Of a stretch of 64,000 nucleotides of DNA, positions 8,507-17,229 are shown piece after piece. The notes below the pieces were generated by a model. The model ran no database searches. It had not been told where the DNA came from and worked only from the letters and a program-made list of their open reading frames with translations. The position numbers and the translations under genes are program-made. Every line of letters begins with the position of its first letter. Positions within the stretch are counted from its first letter, which is position 1. The stretch covers positions 1-64,000 of the forward strand of contig JAFKGG010000365.1 in NCBI GenBank assembly GCA_017307915.1, written 5' to 3'. This DNA comes from Burkholderiales bacterium (GTDB lineage: Bacteria > Pseudomonadota > Gammaproteobacteria > Burkholderiales > Burkholderiaceae_E).

Positions 8507-9373
8507 CTACGAAGGCATGCGCCCGAAGCGACCGCTATTGAAGTCCTCGACCGCCTGCACGATTTCTTCGCGCGTGTTCATCACGAACGGACCATAGCCC
8601 GTGATCGGCTCGTCGATCGGCTCGCCGGAAAGCACCAGCAGCACCGCGTCGTTGTTCGCCTCCAGCGTCACGTTGCCGCCGCTGCGATCGAACACCACCA
8701 TCTGGCCTTCGCGCGCCACCGTCTCGCCGTCGACCAGCACCGTGCCGCTGGCCACCACCACCGCCGCGTTCCAGCCCTCGGCAAACGGCAGTGCGGCCAC
8801 ACCGCCCTGGTTCAGGCGCATATCCCACACCTGCATCGGCGTGAAGGTGTGCGCCGGCCCCTTGTGGCCGTCGAACTCGCCGGCGATCACGCGCACCGTG
8901 CCGGCCGCATCGGGCAAGGTCACCGACGGAATCTCACCCGCCGTGATCGCCTGATAGCCGGGCGGCGTCATCTTGTCCTTGGCCGGCAGGTTCACCCACA
9001 ACTGCATCATGTGCAGCATGCCGCCGCTGCGCGTGAACGCTTCGGAGTGGAACTCTTCATGCAGGATGCCGGCGCCGGCCGTCATCCACTGCACGTCGCC
9101 AGGGCCGATCACGCCGCCCTTGCCGGTCGAGTCGCGATGCGCCAGCTCGCCCTGGTAGACGATGGTCACCGTCTCGAAGCCGCGGTGCGGATGCTCGCCC
9201 ACGCCGCGCGGGCGCGGCGCCGGGCCGAACTCGGTCGGCACGCCGGCATCGAGCATCAAGAACGGGCTCAGCTGCCGGCCGTGGCTTTGATACGTGAACA
9301 TCGACCGCACCGGCAGGCCGTCGCCGACCCAGTGCGGACGCGGCGCGCTATAGACACCCAGAACGCGTTTCAT
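8507..9373 (-). CDS. Pirin family protein
   Basis: A 288-aa bicupin. The ATG at 9373 (MKRVLGVYSAPRPHWVGDG) follows AAGGGGGCTC. The N-terminal cupin has the pirin signature with metal ligands HPHRGFETVT (two His), then GVIGPGDVQWMTAGAGILHEEF (His and Glu). A second cupin domain covers residues ~160-270. Pirins bind Fe or Ni and several have quercetinase activity. It is divergent from a LysR regulator with two palindromes in the 116-bp gap, a common arrangement in proteobacteria, so the LysR protein probably controls this gene. Confidence 0.93.
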   Translation of the reverse strand: MKRVLGVYSAPRPHWVGDGLPVRSMFTYQSHGRQLSPFLMLDAGVPTEFGPAPRPRGVGEHPHRGFETVTIVYQGELAHRDSTGKGGVIGPGDVQWMTAGAGILHEEFHSEAFTRSGGMLHMMQLWVNLPAKDKMTPPGYQAITAGEIPSVTLPDAAGTVRVIAGEFDGHKGPAHTFTPMQVWDMRLNQGGVAALPFAEGWNAAVVVASGTVLVDGETVAREGQMVVFDRSGGNVTLEANNDAVLLVLSGEPIDEPITGYGPFVMNTREEIVQAVEDFNSGRFGRMPS

Positions 9374-9421
9374 ATGAGCCCCCTTCAGGGAATTTACCGA
9401 TGGGATGATGATATGGCCGCA

Positions 9422-9474
9422 ACGGTCTTTGCAGTAGACCGTAGAATTGCGTCTTAGTGTTCCATGAATGGAAC
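9422..9474. promoter_or_regulatory. Paired palindromic operators between pirin and lysR genes
   Basis: Two perfect dyads lie in the divergent promoter. ACGGTCT-N7-AGACCGT spans 9422-9442 and GTTCCAT-GA-ATGGAAC spans 9459-9474. Two sites roughly 35 bp apart centre to centre fit the recognition and activation sites of LysR-type regulators. Confidence 0.6.
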
Positions 9475-9489
9475 AATTACATCGCAACC

Positions 9490-10395
9490 ATGCAGGATCT
9501 GAACGATCTCTATTACTACGCCGAAGTGGTCGACCATGGCGGCTTCGCGGCCGCCGGCCGTGCGCTGGGGCTGCCCAAATCGACGCTCAGCCGGCGCGTC
9601 GCCGCGCTCGAAGCGCGGCTGGGCGTGCGGCTCATCCAACGCTCGACGCGGCGCTTCGCCGTCACCGAAATCGGCCGCAGCTATTACGAACACTGCAAGG
9701 CCATGCTGGTCGAGGCCGAAGCCGCGCAGCAGCTCATCGAGCGCAGCCACGCCGAGCCCTGCGGCGTAGTGCGCGTGAGCTGCCCGATCGCCCTCTTGCA
9801 AGTCAACGTCGGCACCATGCTGGCCGAGTTCATGGCCGCGCAGCCCGGCGTCACCGTGCAACTGGAAGCCACCAACCGCCGCGTCGACCCGATCGGCGAA
9901 GCGATCGACATCGCCATTCGCGTGCGCCCGCCGCCGCTGCAAGACAGCGATCTGATCCTGCGCGTGCTGGCCGAGCGCGGCCAGTGCCTGGTTGCCAGCC
10001 CGTCGCTGCTTGCTCGCCATATGACGCCCGTGGCGCCGGCCGACCTGGCCGACTGGCCCAGCCTGGCGCTGGGCGCGCCGCAAGAAGAACACCAATGGCA
10101 CCTGTTCGGCCCCGACGGCGCGCAAGCCACCCTGCATCACCGGCCACGGCTGGTTACCGGCGACATGATCGCCTTGCGCGACGCGGCGCTGGCCGGCGTG
10201 GGCATCGTGCAATTGCCCACGATGATGCTGCGCCACGAAATCGAGCGCGGCCGCCTCGTGCGGCTGCTGACCGACTGGGCGCCGCGGCCCGACATCGTGC
10301 ATCTGGTGTATCCGTCGCGGCGCGGCCTGCTTCCGGCAGTGCGCGCGCTGATCGACGACTTGGCCGCGCGCTTTGCCGCGCTCGACGAAGATTGA
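9490..10395 (+). CDS. LysR family transcriptional regulator
   Basis: A 301-aa LysR-type regulator starting at MQDLNDLYYYAEVVDHGG (9490). N-terminal winged helix-turn-helix: FAAAGRALGLPKSTLSRRVAALE followed by LGVRLIQRSTRRFAVTEIG. The effector-binding domain covers residues ~90-300. It resembles the subgroup found beside pirin and quinone-reductase genes. The divergent pirin gene and the two dyads in the shared promoter make it the likely local regulator, with autorepression. Confidence 0.92.
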   Translation: MQDLNDLYYYAEVVDHGGFAAAGRALGLPKSTLSRRVAALEARLGVRLIQRSTRRFAVTEIGRSYYEHCKAMLVEAEAAQQLIERSHAEPCGVVRVSCPIALLQVNVGTMLAEFMAAQPGVTVQLEATNRRVDPIGEAIDIAIRVRPPPLQDSDLILRVLAERGQCLVASPSLLARHMTPVAPADLADWPSLALGAPQEEHQWHLFGPDGAQATLHHRPRLVTGDMIALRDAALAGVGIVQLPTMMLRHEIERGRLVRLLTDWAPRPDIVHLVYPSRRGLLPAVRALIDDLAARFAALDED

Positions 10396-10407
10396 TCGGC
10401 ATGTAGG

Positions 10408-11148
10408 ATGGATGCGTCTGCGATGGCTCGCGCTGCGGCTAAGCCCTCGCATCGCATCGAAAACGACAACGAAGACGGCAACGACATCGACATGAACGAC
10501 AACCGCAACGATGACGCTTTCTGGCGCTTTTCGATCGGCTTCTACGGGCAGCCGGGCGTCGCGCCGCGCTGCCTCGAACTGCAGGATCGATTCGGCATCG
10601 ACGTCAACCTGCTGCTGTTCTGTCTTCATGCCGGCGTGTCGGGCCGTGCGCTGCAAGCGCGCGACATCGCAGCGCTGGAGCAGGCCGTGGGCGCGTGGCG
10701 CGAGCAGGTCGTGGTGCCGCTGCGCGGCGTGCGGCGCTGGCTGAAGGCGCCGCCGGCGCCGTTCGATGATGCTCGGACGGCCGAATTGCGTGAGGCGATC
10801 AAGCGAATCGAGTTGGAGTCGGAGCGCTTGCAGCAGGCGGCCATGGCGCGGGTGATGAACGCCGTGGGACATGACGAGGTAGCAGGATCAGCATCGGCGT
10901 CGGCGTCCACCCCTGCACCTGCACCTGCACCTGCACCTGCACCTGCACCTGCATCCGCATCCGCATCCGCAACAAATCTCGCACGCTATCTCGCCACATT
11001 GATGCCGACGCTCTCCGCCGACGCCACCGACACTCTGGCGGCGCTGCTGCATACCGCCCACCCCCAGGCGCCCGCCGCCGCCCACGCCGCGGCGCTGCGC
11101 CAGGCATTCGCTATCGTTACGTCTTCCCCGCAGGATCCGACCGCATGA
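10408..11148 (+). CDS. TIGR02444 (DUF2390) family protein with Pro-Ala/Ser-Ala repeat
   Basis: Up to 246 aa; an ATG at 10492 (MNDNRNDDAFWRFSIGFYG) gives a more usual 218-aa form. The core FYGQPGVAPRCLELQDRFGIDVNLLLFCLHAG is characteristic of the TIGR02444 family, a conserved proteobacterial family of unknown function. Residues ~165-190 are a low-complexity linker of seven Pro-Ala and three Ser-Ala pairs encoded by a 6-bp tandem repeat. The stop codon overlaps the ATG of the gamma-glutamyltransferase by 4 bp, so translation is probably coupled. The first 28 residues are rich in Asp/Asn and may be untranslated. Confidence 0.8.
   Translation: MDASAMARAAAKPSHRIENDNEDGNDIDMNDNRNDDAFWRFSIGFYGQPGVAPRCLELQDRFGIDVNLLLFCLHAGVSGRALQARDIAALEQAVGAWREQVVVPLRGVRRWLKAPPAPFDDARTAELREAIKRIELESERLQQAAMARVMNAVGHDEVAGSASASASTPAPAPAPAPAPAPASASASATNLARYLATLMPTLSADATDTLAALLHTAHPQAPAAAHAAALRQAFAIVTSSPQDPTA
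10912..10971 (+). repeat. Hexanucleotide tandem repeat inside the TIGR02444 gene
   Basis: Seven exact copies of CCTGCA are followed by three of TCCGCA, in frame and encoding (Pro-Ala)7(Ser-Ala)3. The 6-bp unit means copy-number changes keep the reading frame and only alter linker length. Confidence 0.95.
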
Positions 11149-12764
11149 ACTTCGACTGGAACAACCCCTATCCCACGCCCCGCCTGCCGGTGTTCGGCCG
11201 CAACGCGGTTTCCACGTCGCACCCGCTCGGCTCGCAAGCTGGCCTGCGCATGCTGCTGGCCGGCGGCAATGCCGTCGACGCCGCCATCGCCGCCGCCGCC
11301 GTGATGACAGTGGTCGAACCGGTCAGCAATGGTCTGGGCTCCGATGCCTTCTGCATCCTGTGGGACGGCCAGGCGCTGCACGGCCTGAACGGCTCAGGCT
11401 GCGCCCCCGCCGCGTGGACGCCCGACTATTTCCACCGCAAATACGGCGCCGGCGCCATGACCCCGCCGGAGCGCGGCTGGGACACCGTGACCGTACCCGG
11501 CGCCGTCGGCACCTGGATGGCGCTTTCCAAACGCTTCGGCAAGCTGCCGTTCGGCGACTTGATGGCCCCAGCGATCGAGATTGCCGAGCGCGGCTACGCC
11601 GTGCCCACCGTCGTGCAGCAGAAATGGGTCGCGGCCGCCGCGGTGCGCGACCTGGTCTCGCAGCCCGGCTTCGCGCAAGCGTTCCTGCCGCATGGCCGCG
11701 CCCCCGCCATCGGCGAGCGCTTCGCGTTCGCCGATGCCGCGCACAGCCTGCGGCTGATCGCCGCCACGCACGGCGAAGCCTTCTATCACGGTGAGATCGC
11801 CGACGCCATCGTGCGCCACGCACGCGACACCGGCGGTGCGATCAGCGCGGCCGATCTTGCCGGCTGGCGCCCGCAATGGGTGACGCCGCTGGCGCAGAAC
11901 TATCGAGGCCATACGCTGCACGAGATTCCGCCGAACGGCCAAGGCATCGCCGCGCAGATCGCCCTCGGCATCCTCGCCAACTTCGACGTGGCAGCGCTGC
12001 CGGTCGACGGCATTGCCTCGCAGCATCTGCAGATCGAGGCGATGAAGCTGGCCTTCGCCGACGCCTATCGCTACATCAGCGAGCCCGCGTCGATGACCGT
12101 GACGCCGGCACAGATGCTCGACCCCGACTACCTGACGCAGCGCGCCAAGCTGATCGACCCCAGGCGTGCGCAGGATTTCGAGGCCGGCAACCCGGTCAAG
12201 GGCGGCACCATCTATCTGAGCGCCGCCGACGAAAACGGCATGATGGTCAGCTTCATCCAGAGCAACTACATGGGCTTCGGCTCGGGCGTGGTGGTGCCCG
12301 GCTACGGCGTCTCGCTGCAGAACCGCGGCAACGGCTTCTCGCTGGCGGCCGACAGCCCCAACGTAGTGGCGCCCGGCAAGCGCCCGTTCCACACCATCAT
12401 TCCCGCCTTCCTCACCCAGCATGGCCAGCCGGTGATGAGCTTCGGCGTGATGGGCGCGAACATGCAGCCGCAAGGCCACATGCAGACCCTGGTGCGCATG
12501 CTCGATTATCACCAGCAACCGCAAGCCGCTTGCGACGCGCCGCGCTGGCGCTTCAACTCGGGGCTGGAGATCAACGTCGAAGCGCAGATGAACCCCGATA
12601 CCGTTGCCGGCCTGCGCGCGCTGGGCCATCGCATCGAGGTGATCGACGACAGTTATCAGGATTTCGGCGCGGGGCAGTTCATCATGCGGCTGGGCGAGCC
12701 GAAGGTCGACGGCTACGTGATTGCCAGCGATCCGCGGCGCGATGGTTTGGCGGCAGCGTTCTGA
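11145..12764 (+). CDS. Gamma-glutamyltransferase family protein
   Basis: A 539-aa Ntn-hydrolase of the gamma-glutamyltranspeptidase family, which autocleaves into two subunits and transfers or hydrolyses gamma-glutamyl groups. Landmarks: LAGGNAVDAAIAAAAVMTVVEP near the N-terminus, then GSDAFCILWDG and PPNGQGIAAQIALGIL. The cleavage/nucleophile Thr lies in GGTIYLSAADENGMMVS (~residue 358). Then GFGSGVVVPGYGVSLQNRG. No signal peptide is visible, so this is probably a cytoplasmic YwrD-like form. Its start overlaps the preceding gene (ATGA). The physiological substrate is unknown. Confidence 0.9.
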   Translation: MNFDWNNPYPTPRLPVFGRNAVSTSHPLGSQAGLRMLLAGGNAVDAAIAAAAVMTVVEPVSNGLGSDAFCILWDGQALHGLNGSGCAPAAWTPDYFHRKYGAGAMTPPERGWDTVTVPGAVGTWMALSKRFGKLPFGDLMAPAIEIAERGYAVPTVVQQKWVAAAAVRDLVSQPGFAQAFLPHGRAPAIGERFAFADAAHSLRLIAATHGEAFYHGEIADAIVRHARDTGGAISAADLAGWRPQWVTPLAQNYRGHTLHEIPPNGQGIAAQIALGILANFDVAALPVDGIASQHLQIEAMKLAFADAYRYISEPASMTVTPAQMLDPDYLTQRAKLIDPRRAQDFEAGNPVKGGTIYLSAADENGMMVSFIQSNYMGFGSGVVVPGYGVSLQNRGNGFSLAADSPNVVAPGKRPFHTIIPAFLTQHGQPVMSFGVMGANMQPQGHMQTLVRMLDYHQQPQAACDAPRWRFNSGLEINVEAQMNPDTVAGLRALGHRIEVIDDSYQDFGAGQFIMRLGEPKVDGYVIASDPRRDGLAAAF

Positions 12765-12809
12765 GAAGACAGGCGCCCGGCGCGGGCGGCATAAGCCCGG
12801 CCGGCACCC

Positions 12810-13733
12810 CTAAGGCGTGCGCCGGTAGAGCTGCGTCAAGGTCGCAATCAAGGCCTGCGCCGGCGGCGACAGATACGAATCCCGCCTGCGGATGATGCCG
12901 AAGCGGTAGGTCGGCAGATCCGCCGTCTCCAGCGCCGTCGGCAGCGGCAGTTCCACTGCCAGCCCCTTGGAGAGATCGGCCCGGATCGCGTCGTAGCCGA
13001 GCAGCCCGACGACATCGCATTGCAGCACCATCGCGCGCATGAACAGCGCCGAGTTGCTGCGGAACACACTCTTGTTGAAGGTGAGCCCGAAGTTGCTGCC
13101 GCAGCGAAGCAGCGTGTTCTCCAGCGGCTTGCACACTTCCTGCACGGCCCAGGGAAACTGCATCAGATCGCCGATGTTGATGCGCAGTTGATTGGCCAGC
13201 GGATGGCTGTCGCGAACCACCAGCAGCCCACGATCGGCAAAGATGAACTCATAGGCCAGATCGGCCGCCTGATCGACGTGCAGCAGATCGGCCAGCACGA
13301 AATCCAGCGCTCCCTGCCGCAAGGCCGACAGCAGCTCGTGCTGAGGGGCGATCAGACATGAAATCTCGATCTGCGCCGCAGCGGCCAGCATCTTGCGCGC
13401 CGCCGACGGCAGCGCCTCGCTGGTGAAGGCCACGCCGCTGGGCGCGCCGACGTAGATCTTGCCGACCGCCACGTTGGTCAGGGCGTTGACGTCGGTTTCG
13501 ATGTTGCGCAACTCGGCGTCGATCAGCTTGGCCCGTTTCAACACCGCCTCGCCGTAGGCGGTCGGGCTGACGCCGGTGCTCGAACGGCGCAGCAGCTCGA
13601 CGCCGTAGTGCGCCTCCAGTGCCTGCAGCGTGCGCGTGAGCGCCGGTTGCGTCAGATCCAGGCGTGCCGCGGCCTTCTTCAGGCTGCCGCATTCGACGAT
13701 GGTGCGAAACCGGTAAAGGCTGGTGCTGTCCAT
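12810..13733 (-). CDS. LysR family regulator of the oxygenase island
   Basis: A 307-aa LysR regulator (a start four codons upstream at 13745 is also possible). N-terminal helix-turn-helix: GSLKKAAARLDLTQPALTRTLQALE, then YGVELLRRSSTGVSPTAYGE. The effector domain covers residues ~90-300. It is divergent from the TauD-like oxygenase gene across an AT-rich 172-bp region, which makes it the likely regulator of the 13.9-21.4 kb unit. It is convergent with the gamma-glutamyltransferase, with 45 bp between. Confidence 0.9.
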   Translation of the reverse strand: MDSTSLYRFRTIVECGSLKKAAARLDLTQPALTRTLQALEAHYGVELLRRSSTGVSPTAYGEAVLKRAKLIDAELRNIETDVNALTNVAVGKIYVGAPSGVAFTSEALPSAARKMLAAAAQIEISCLIAPQHELLSALRQGALDFVLADLLHVDQAADLAYEFIFADRGLLVVRDSHPLANQLRINIGDLMQFPWAVQEVCKPLENTLLRCGSNFGLTFNKSVFRSNSALFMRAMVLQCDVVGLLGYDAIRADLSKGLAVELPLPTALETADLPTYRFGIIRRRDSYLSPPAQALIATLTQLYRRTP

Positions 13734-13905
13734 GGATATCAACAAAATTTATATAGACGATTATCGGCAATTAATTACACCGGAAAAATATGCCGAATTC
13801 CCTCTGAAAATGAATAAAAACTTATATCAAAACGCTGTGAATATAATATATTGACATACATCTATCGCTCCCCGAGACTCCGAACCGTTTTTAACGGAGG
13901 AGCAC
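13734..13905. promoter_or_regulatory. AT-rich divergent promoter region of the oxygenase island
   Basis: This 172-bp region is strikingly AT-rich compared with its neighbours. It contains TATAAT at 13842-13847 and TTGACA at 13851-13856. A CCGTT-TTT-AACGG dyad at 13885-13897 runs into the GGAGG ribosome site of the oxygenase. It probably holds the LysR sites and both promoters; exact elements are not resolved. Confidence 0.5.
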
Positions 13906-14955
13906 GTGGCGCAGTTGAGAGCGGTTGAAACCGGCTGGATGGCCGATGAGCTGAGAGCCGACCAGTCATGGATCCATGTCTTGTCGGCCTCTGAGATCGC
14001 CGAGATCGAAGCGGCCATCGCCCACGCGCGCAGCCGCGGGCTCACCTGCGCAACGCTCACCCAGGGCGACTTTCCGCTGCCCACCGTCTCGGCATTGCTC
14101 GAACGCGTACGCCAGGCGCTCGAAGGCAGATACGGCCTGATGGTGATGCGCGGCTTTCCGGTCGAGCGCTATTCGGTGCAGGATCTGCGGCTGATGTATT
14201 GGGGCATCGGGCTGCACACCGGCGTGGCGGTTTCGCAAAGCCGCAATGGCGATCTGCTCGGCGACGTCAAGAACTTCAATTCCGACGTCAACAGCGCCAA
14301 GGGCCGCGGCTACACCTCGAAGCAGCGGCTGCACTTCCACACCGACTCGTGCGACGTCGTCTGTCTGGTCGTGCTCAAGACCGCGCAGAGCGGCGGCATC
14401 AGCATGATCGCCAGCTCGCTGGCGATCCATCACGAGATCGCGCGCACCCGGCCCGATCTGCTGAAGGTGCTCTACGAACCGTACTACTGGAGCTGGCAGG
14501 AGCAAGAGGCATCGGGCGCGCTGCCGTATTACCCGCAGCCGATCTTCACCAGCGAACATGGCTATTTCTCGTCGCGCTACATTCGCACGCACATCGAATC
14601 GGCGCAGCGCTTTCCCGAAGTGCCGCGGCTGACCAGCGCGCAGATCGAAGCGATGGACCTCATCGATCAGCTCTGCAACGAGCCGCGCTTCGGTCTGTCG
14701 ATGAAGTTCGAGCCCGGCGACTTCCAGTTCCTCAACAACCACGTCACCTATCACGCTCGCACCGAGTTCGACGATTATCCCGAGCCCGAACGCCGCCGGC
14801 ATCTGCTGCGCATGTGGTTGTCGGTGCCGAACAGCCGCCCGCTGAACGCGTCGATGGGCACCCTCTATACCGACCGCTCGCCGGGCGCCGTACGCGGCGG
14901 CTTTCCATCGCGCGTCGGCCGCTACGTCTACGAGACGCTCGGCTGGGACGTCTGA
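13906..14955 (+). CDS. TauD/TfdA family Fe(II)/2-oxoglutarate-type dioxygenase
   Basis: A 349-aa protein starting with GTG at 13906 behind a perfect GGAGG. TauD/TfdA fold: the iron ligands appear as HFHTDSCD (His-x-Asp, ~residues 145-148) and the distal His in FLNNHVTYHARTEF (~residue 285). An Arg-rich segment ERRRHLLRMWLS follows. It is in the subgroup with the SKQRLHFHTD and VCLVVLKTAQSGG signatures, similar to taurine/2,4-D-type dioxygenases. First gene of a same-strand unit ending at the flavin reductase. It probably starts breakdown of an imported organic compound; substrate unknown. Confidence 0.85.
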   Translation: MAQLRAVETGWMADELRADQSWIHVLSASEIAEIEAAIAHARSRGLTCATLTQGDFPLPTVSALLERVRQALEGRYGLMVMRGFPVERYSVQDLRLMYWGIGLHTGVAVSQSRNGDLLGDVKNFNSDVNSAKGRGYTSKQRLHFHTDSCDVVCLVVLKTAQSGGISMIASSLAIHHEIARTRPDLLKVLYEPYYWSWQEQEASGALPYYPQPIFTSEHGYFSSRYIRTHIESAQRFPEVPRLTSAQIEAMDLIDQLCNEPRFGLSMKFEPGDFQFLNNHVTYHARTEFDDYPEPERRRHLLRMWLSVPNSRPLNASMGTLYTDRSPGAVRGGFPSRVGRYVYETLGWDV

Positions 14956-14973
14956 ACCGGATCGGCGCAAGTC

Positions 14974-16098
14974 ATGGCTGTAATCCATCGCCGACTCGCC
15001 GTGCGCCGGCGCCTGCAAGAAGCCGGCGCATCGTATTTCCTGGGCGTCACCGGCGCGTCGCACTTCTTCCTCGATACCGACCCCGTCATCGCGCTGGGCG
15101 GCTTCAGGGCCATGGCCCCCGCCGCCGTGCTGCTCAAGGAAAGCGGTGAAACCTGGCTGCTGGTGACGCCGGCCTGGGATGCGGCGCGCGCTGCGCGCAA
15201 GGCCGACGGTGCCGAGATCGAAGGCGTGCAGGACAGCCTTGCGGCAGCCGTCGCCGCATTGCTCGAACGCGTGGGCTGCACGCCCGCGCAGTTGCTGTGC
15301 CATTTCGATCCGGCATTGCCGTCGGGCCTGCTCAGGGAGTTGACGGCAGCCGTGGGCACCGGCGCGCGACGCGATGAAAACCTGGTCGCGCTTGCCGGCG
15401 CCGTGCGCACCGCAGACGAACTGGCCAGCGTGCAACAGGCCACCGAGCTTGCCGAACTGCTGCAACAGCGCCTGCTGGAAATCATCCGGCCCGGCATGCG
15501 CGAATGCGACCTCGCCGCGCGGTTGCTTCATCACGCTCGCAAGCTGGGCTCGCCGGACAACTTCTTCCTGATCAGCGCGTCGCAGCACAACGTGGCAGTC
15601 AAGTCGCCGACGACGCGCGTTCTCGACGAGGGCGACATCCTGCTCGCCGAGATCACGCCGATGATCGATGACCAGTTCTCGCAGATCTGCCGCACCGTCG
15701 TGCTCGGGCCGCGCGATCCACTGATCTGCGAGCGTTTCGACTTGCTGAAGGCAGCCTTCGAACATGCGCGGCGCCAGGCCGTGCCCGGGCGCCGCATGGC
15801 CGAGGTGGCAGCCGCCGCCAATGAAGTGATCGCCGGCGCGGGCTTCGGCGCGTTCTGCAAGCCGCCGTACATGCGCGTGCGCGGCCATGGCCTGGGCAAC
15901 ATCTCGGGCGACCCCGGCGACGTCGGCACCGACAACCCGATCCGGCTCGACGCAGACATGGTGTTCGTGCTGCACCCGAACCAGTATTTCCCCGACGTCG
16001 GCTACCTGATGTGCGGCGACCCGGTGCGGGTGGGCCCAAGCGACGGCGCACAGGTACTGGCGCGCGCCGACGCGCGGCTGGAGTTCGTGACGACATGA
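14974..16098 (+). CDS. M24 (creatinase/aminopeptidase P-like) family protein, metal site degenerate
   Basis: A 374-aa pita-bread-fold protein. N-terminal creatinase-like domain ~1-130, then an M24 domain with RTADELASVQQATELAELL and PGMRECDLAARL. In active M24 enzymes two Asp, one His and two Glu bind metal. Here the first Asp region reads EITPMIDDQFSQICRTV with the ligands replaced, RGHGLGN keeps the His, and the EPG position reads LHPNQ. It probably does not act as a metallopeptidase, though creatinase-type (metal-free) chemistry is possible. Its stop overlaps by 4 bp the start of a second M24 homologue, suggesting a heteromeric pair. Confidence 0.75.
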   Translation: MAVIHRRLAVRRRLQEAGASYFLGVTGASHFFLDTDPVIALGGFRAMAPAAVLLKESGETWLLVTPAWDAARAARKADGAEIEGVQDSLAAAVAALLERVGCTPAQLLCHFDPALPSGLLRELTAAVGTGARRDENLVALAGAVRTADELASVQQATELAELLQQRLLEIIRPGMRECDLAARLLHHARKLGSPDNFFLISASQHNVAVKSPTTRVLDEGDILLAEITPMIDDQFSQICRTVVLGPRDPLICERFDLLKAAFEHARRQAVPGRRMAEVAAAANEVIAGAGFGAFCKPPYMRVRGHGLGNISGDPGDVGTDNPIRLDADMVFVLHPNQYFPDVGYLMCGDPVRVGPSDGAQVLARADARLEFVTT

Positions 16099-17186
16099 AG
16101 ACGCCCGCCATTGCCACGATGCGGCGCACGGTACTCACCGGCCCCTACACCTGGAACCGCGACCTCATTCCGCTCGACGAATGCGCGCGCCGAATGCAGC
16201 ACGTCAGGTCGCGCATGCAGGCGTCCGGGCTCGATCTGCTGCTGGTCTACGGCGATGCGCTGCACAGCGGCATGCTGACCTGGCTGTCGAACTTCAATCC
16301 CAAGCTGCATTGGGGCCTGGGCGTGCTCGCTTTCGACGCACCTGAAACGCTGGTCGTGCCCGGCGGCACTCGCGATCTGCCCGCCGCGCGGGCGATGAGC
16401 TACGACTGGCAGGTGGAACCCTTCGCGGGCCTGCAGGCGCTGCTGACACGCATGCTGCCCGCAGGCACCGATGATCACGGCCACCGCCGGGTCGGTCTGC
16501 TCGAATCGGATCAATGGTGCGAACCCGCGCTGCGCGCGACGAAGCAGGCCTTGCAGGCGCTGGGCGCCGAAGCAATCGAGATCAGCGACGCCGAGTTGGC
16601 CATCGAGACGCGGCCGCGCGAAAAAGCATTGATCGACGCGAGCCGCCATATCGTCGAAGGCTGCCGCAAGGTCTTTGAAGCACGCTGGCGCGACACACGG
16701 CAAGCAGCCGAAGCCGTGCGTGATGCCGAGCTGTGGGCGCGCACGAACGGCGCCCACGACGTGCGCATTCTGTGCAGCGATGAAGATGGTCTGGTCCTGG
16801 CGCCGCTGCAGACCTGGAGCGACGCCACCACACGGCGGGTCGTCGCCTATCTGGCTTGCCAGCACCTGGGCTATTGGGCCGATGCCTTCATCACGCTGGA
16901 AGAAACACCCAGCCCCTTGTATGCCGCCACGGCCGCGCTGCTGCGATCGCGGCAGGAGCATCTGCGTCGCAACGCTTCGGTATCCGGCCCGCATAGCCCC
17001 GAGGCCGAGACGTATTCGCCCTACCGATTGCATCCGATGGTGCAACGAACACCCGGCTCGATGCATGGGCTGGAACTTCGCGCCATCGACACGGCATCGG
17101 CACACCCTGCAAGCCCCGCGCTGATGAATCTCTATGCGGGACTCACCGACGGAACACAGGGCGTGATCCTGTCCGGGCTGCCCTGA
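16095..17186 (+). CDS. Second M24-like (creatinase N-terminal) protein, C-terminal motifs lost
   Basis: A 363-aa protein starting at MKTPAIATMRR, overlapping the previous gene by ATGA. N-terminal creatinase-like domain: MQHVRSRMQASGLDLLLVYGD, then HSGMLTWLSNFNP. The C-terminal half keeps the helical pattern of M24 (EKALIDASRHIVEGCRKVFEA, YWADAFITLEE) but lacks a GHGxG motif and the two Glu ligand motifs. It therefore looks non-catalytic on its own and probably partners the preceding M24 protein. Homology is remote; the heteromer idea is inferred from translational coupling. Confidence 0.65.
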   Translation: MKTPAIATMRRTVLTGPYTWNRDLIPLDECARRMQHVRSRMQASGLDLLLVYGDALHSGMLTWLSNFNPKLHWGLGVLAFDAPETLVVPGGTRDLPAARAMSYDWQVEPFAGLQALLTRMLPAGTDDHGHRRVGLLESDQWCEPALRATKQALQALGAEAIEISDAELAIETRPREKALIDASRHIVEGCRKVFEARWRDTRQAAEAVRDAELWARTNGAHDVRILCSDEDGLVLAPLQTWSDATTRRVVAYLACQHLGYWADAFITLEETPSPLYAATAALLRSRQEHLRRNASVSGPHSPEAETYSPYRLHPMVQRTPGSMHGLELRAIDTASAHPASPALMNLYAGLTDGTQGVILSGLP

Positions 17187-17229
17187 CAGGCGCCGGACCA
17201 CTTTTCATTCTTATAAAACGGAGACAAAC

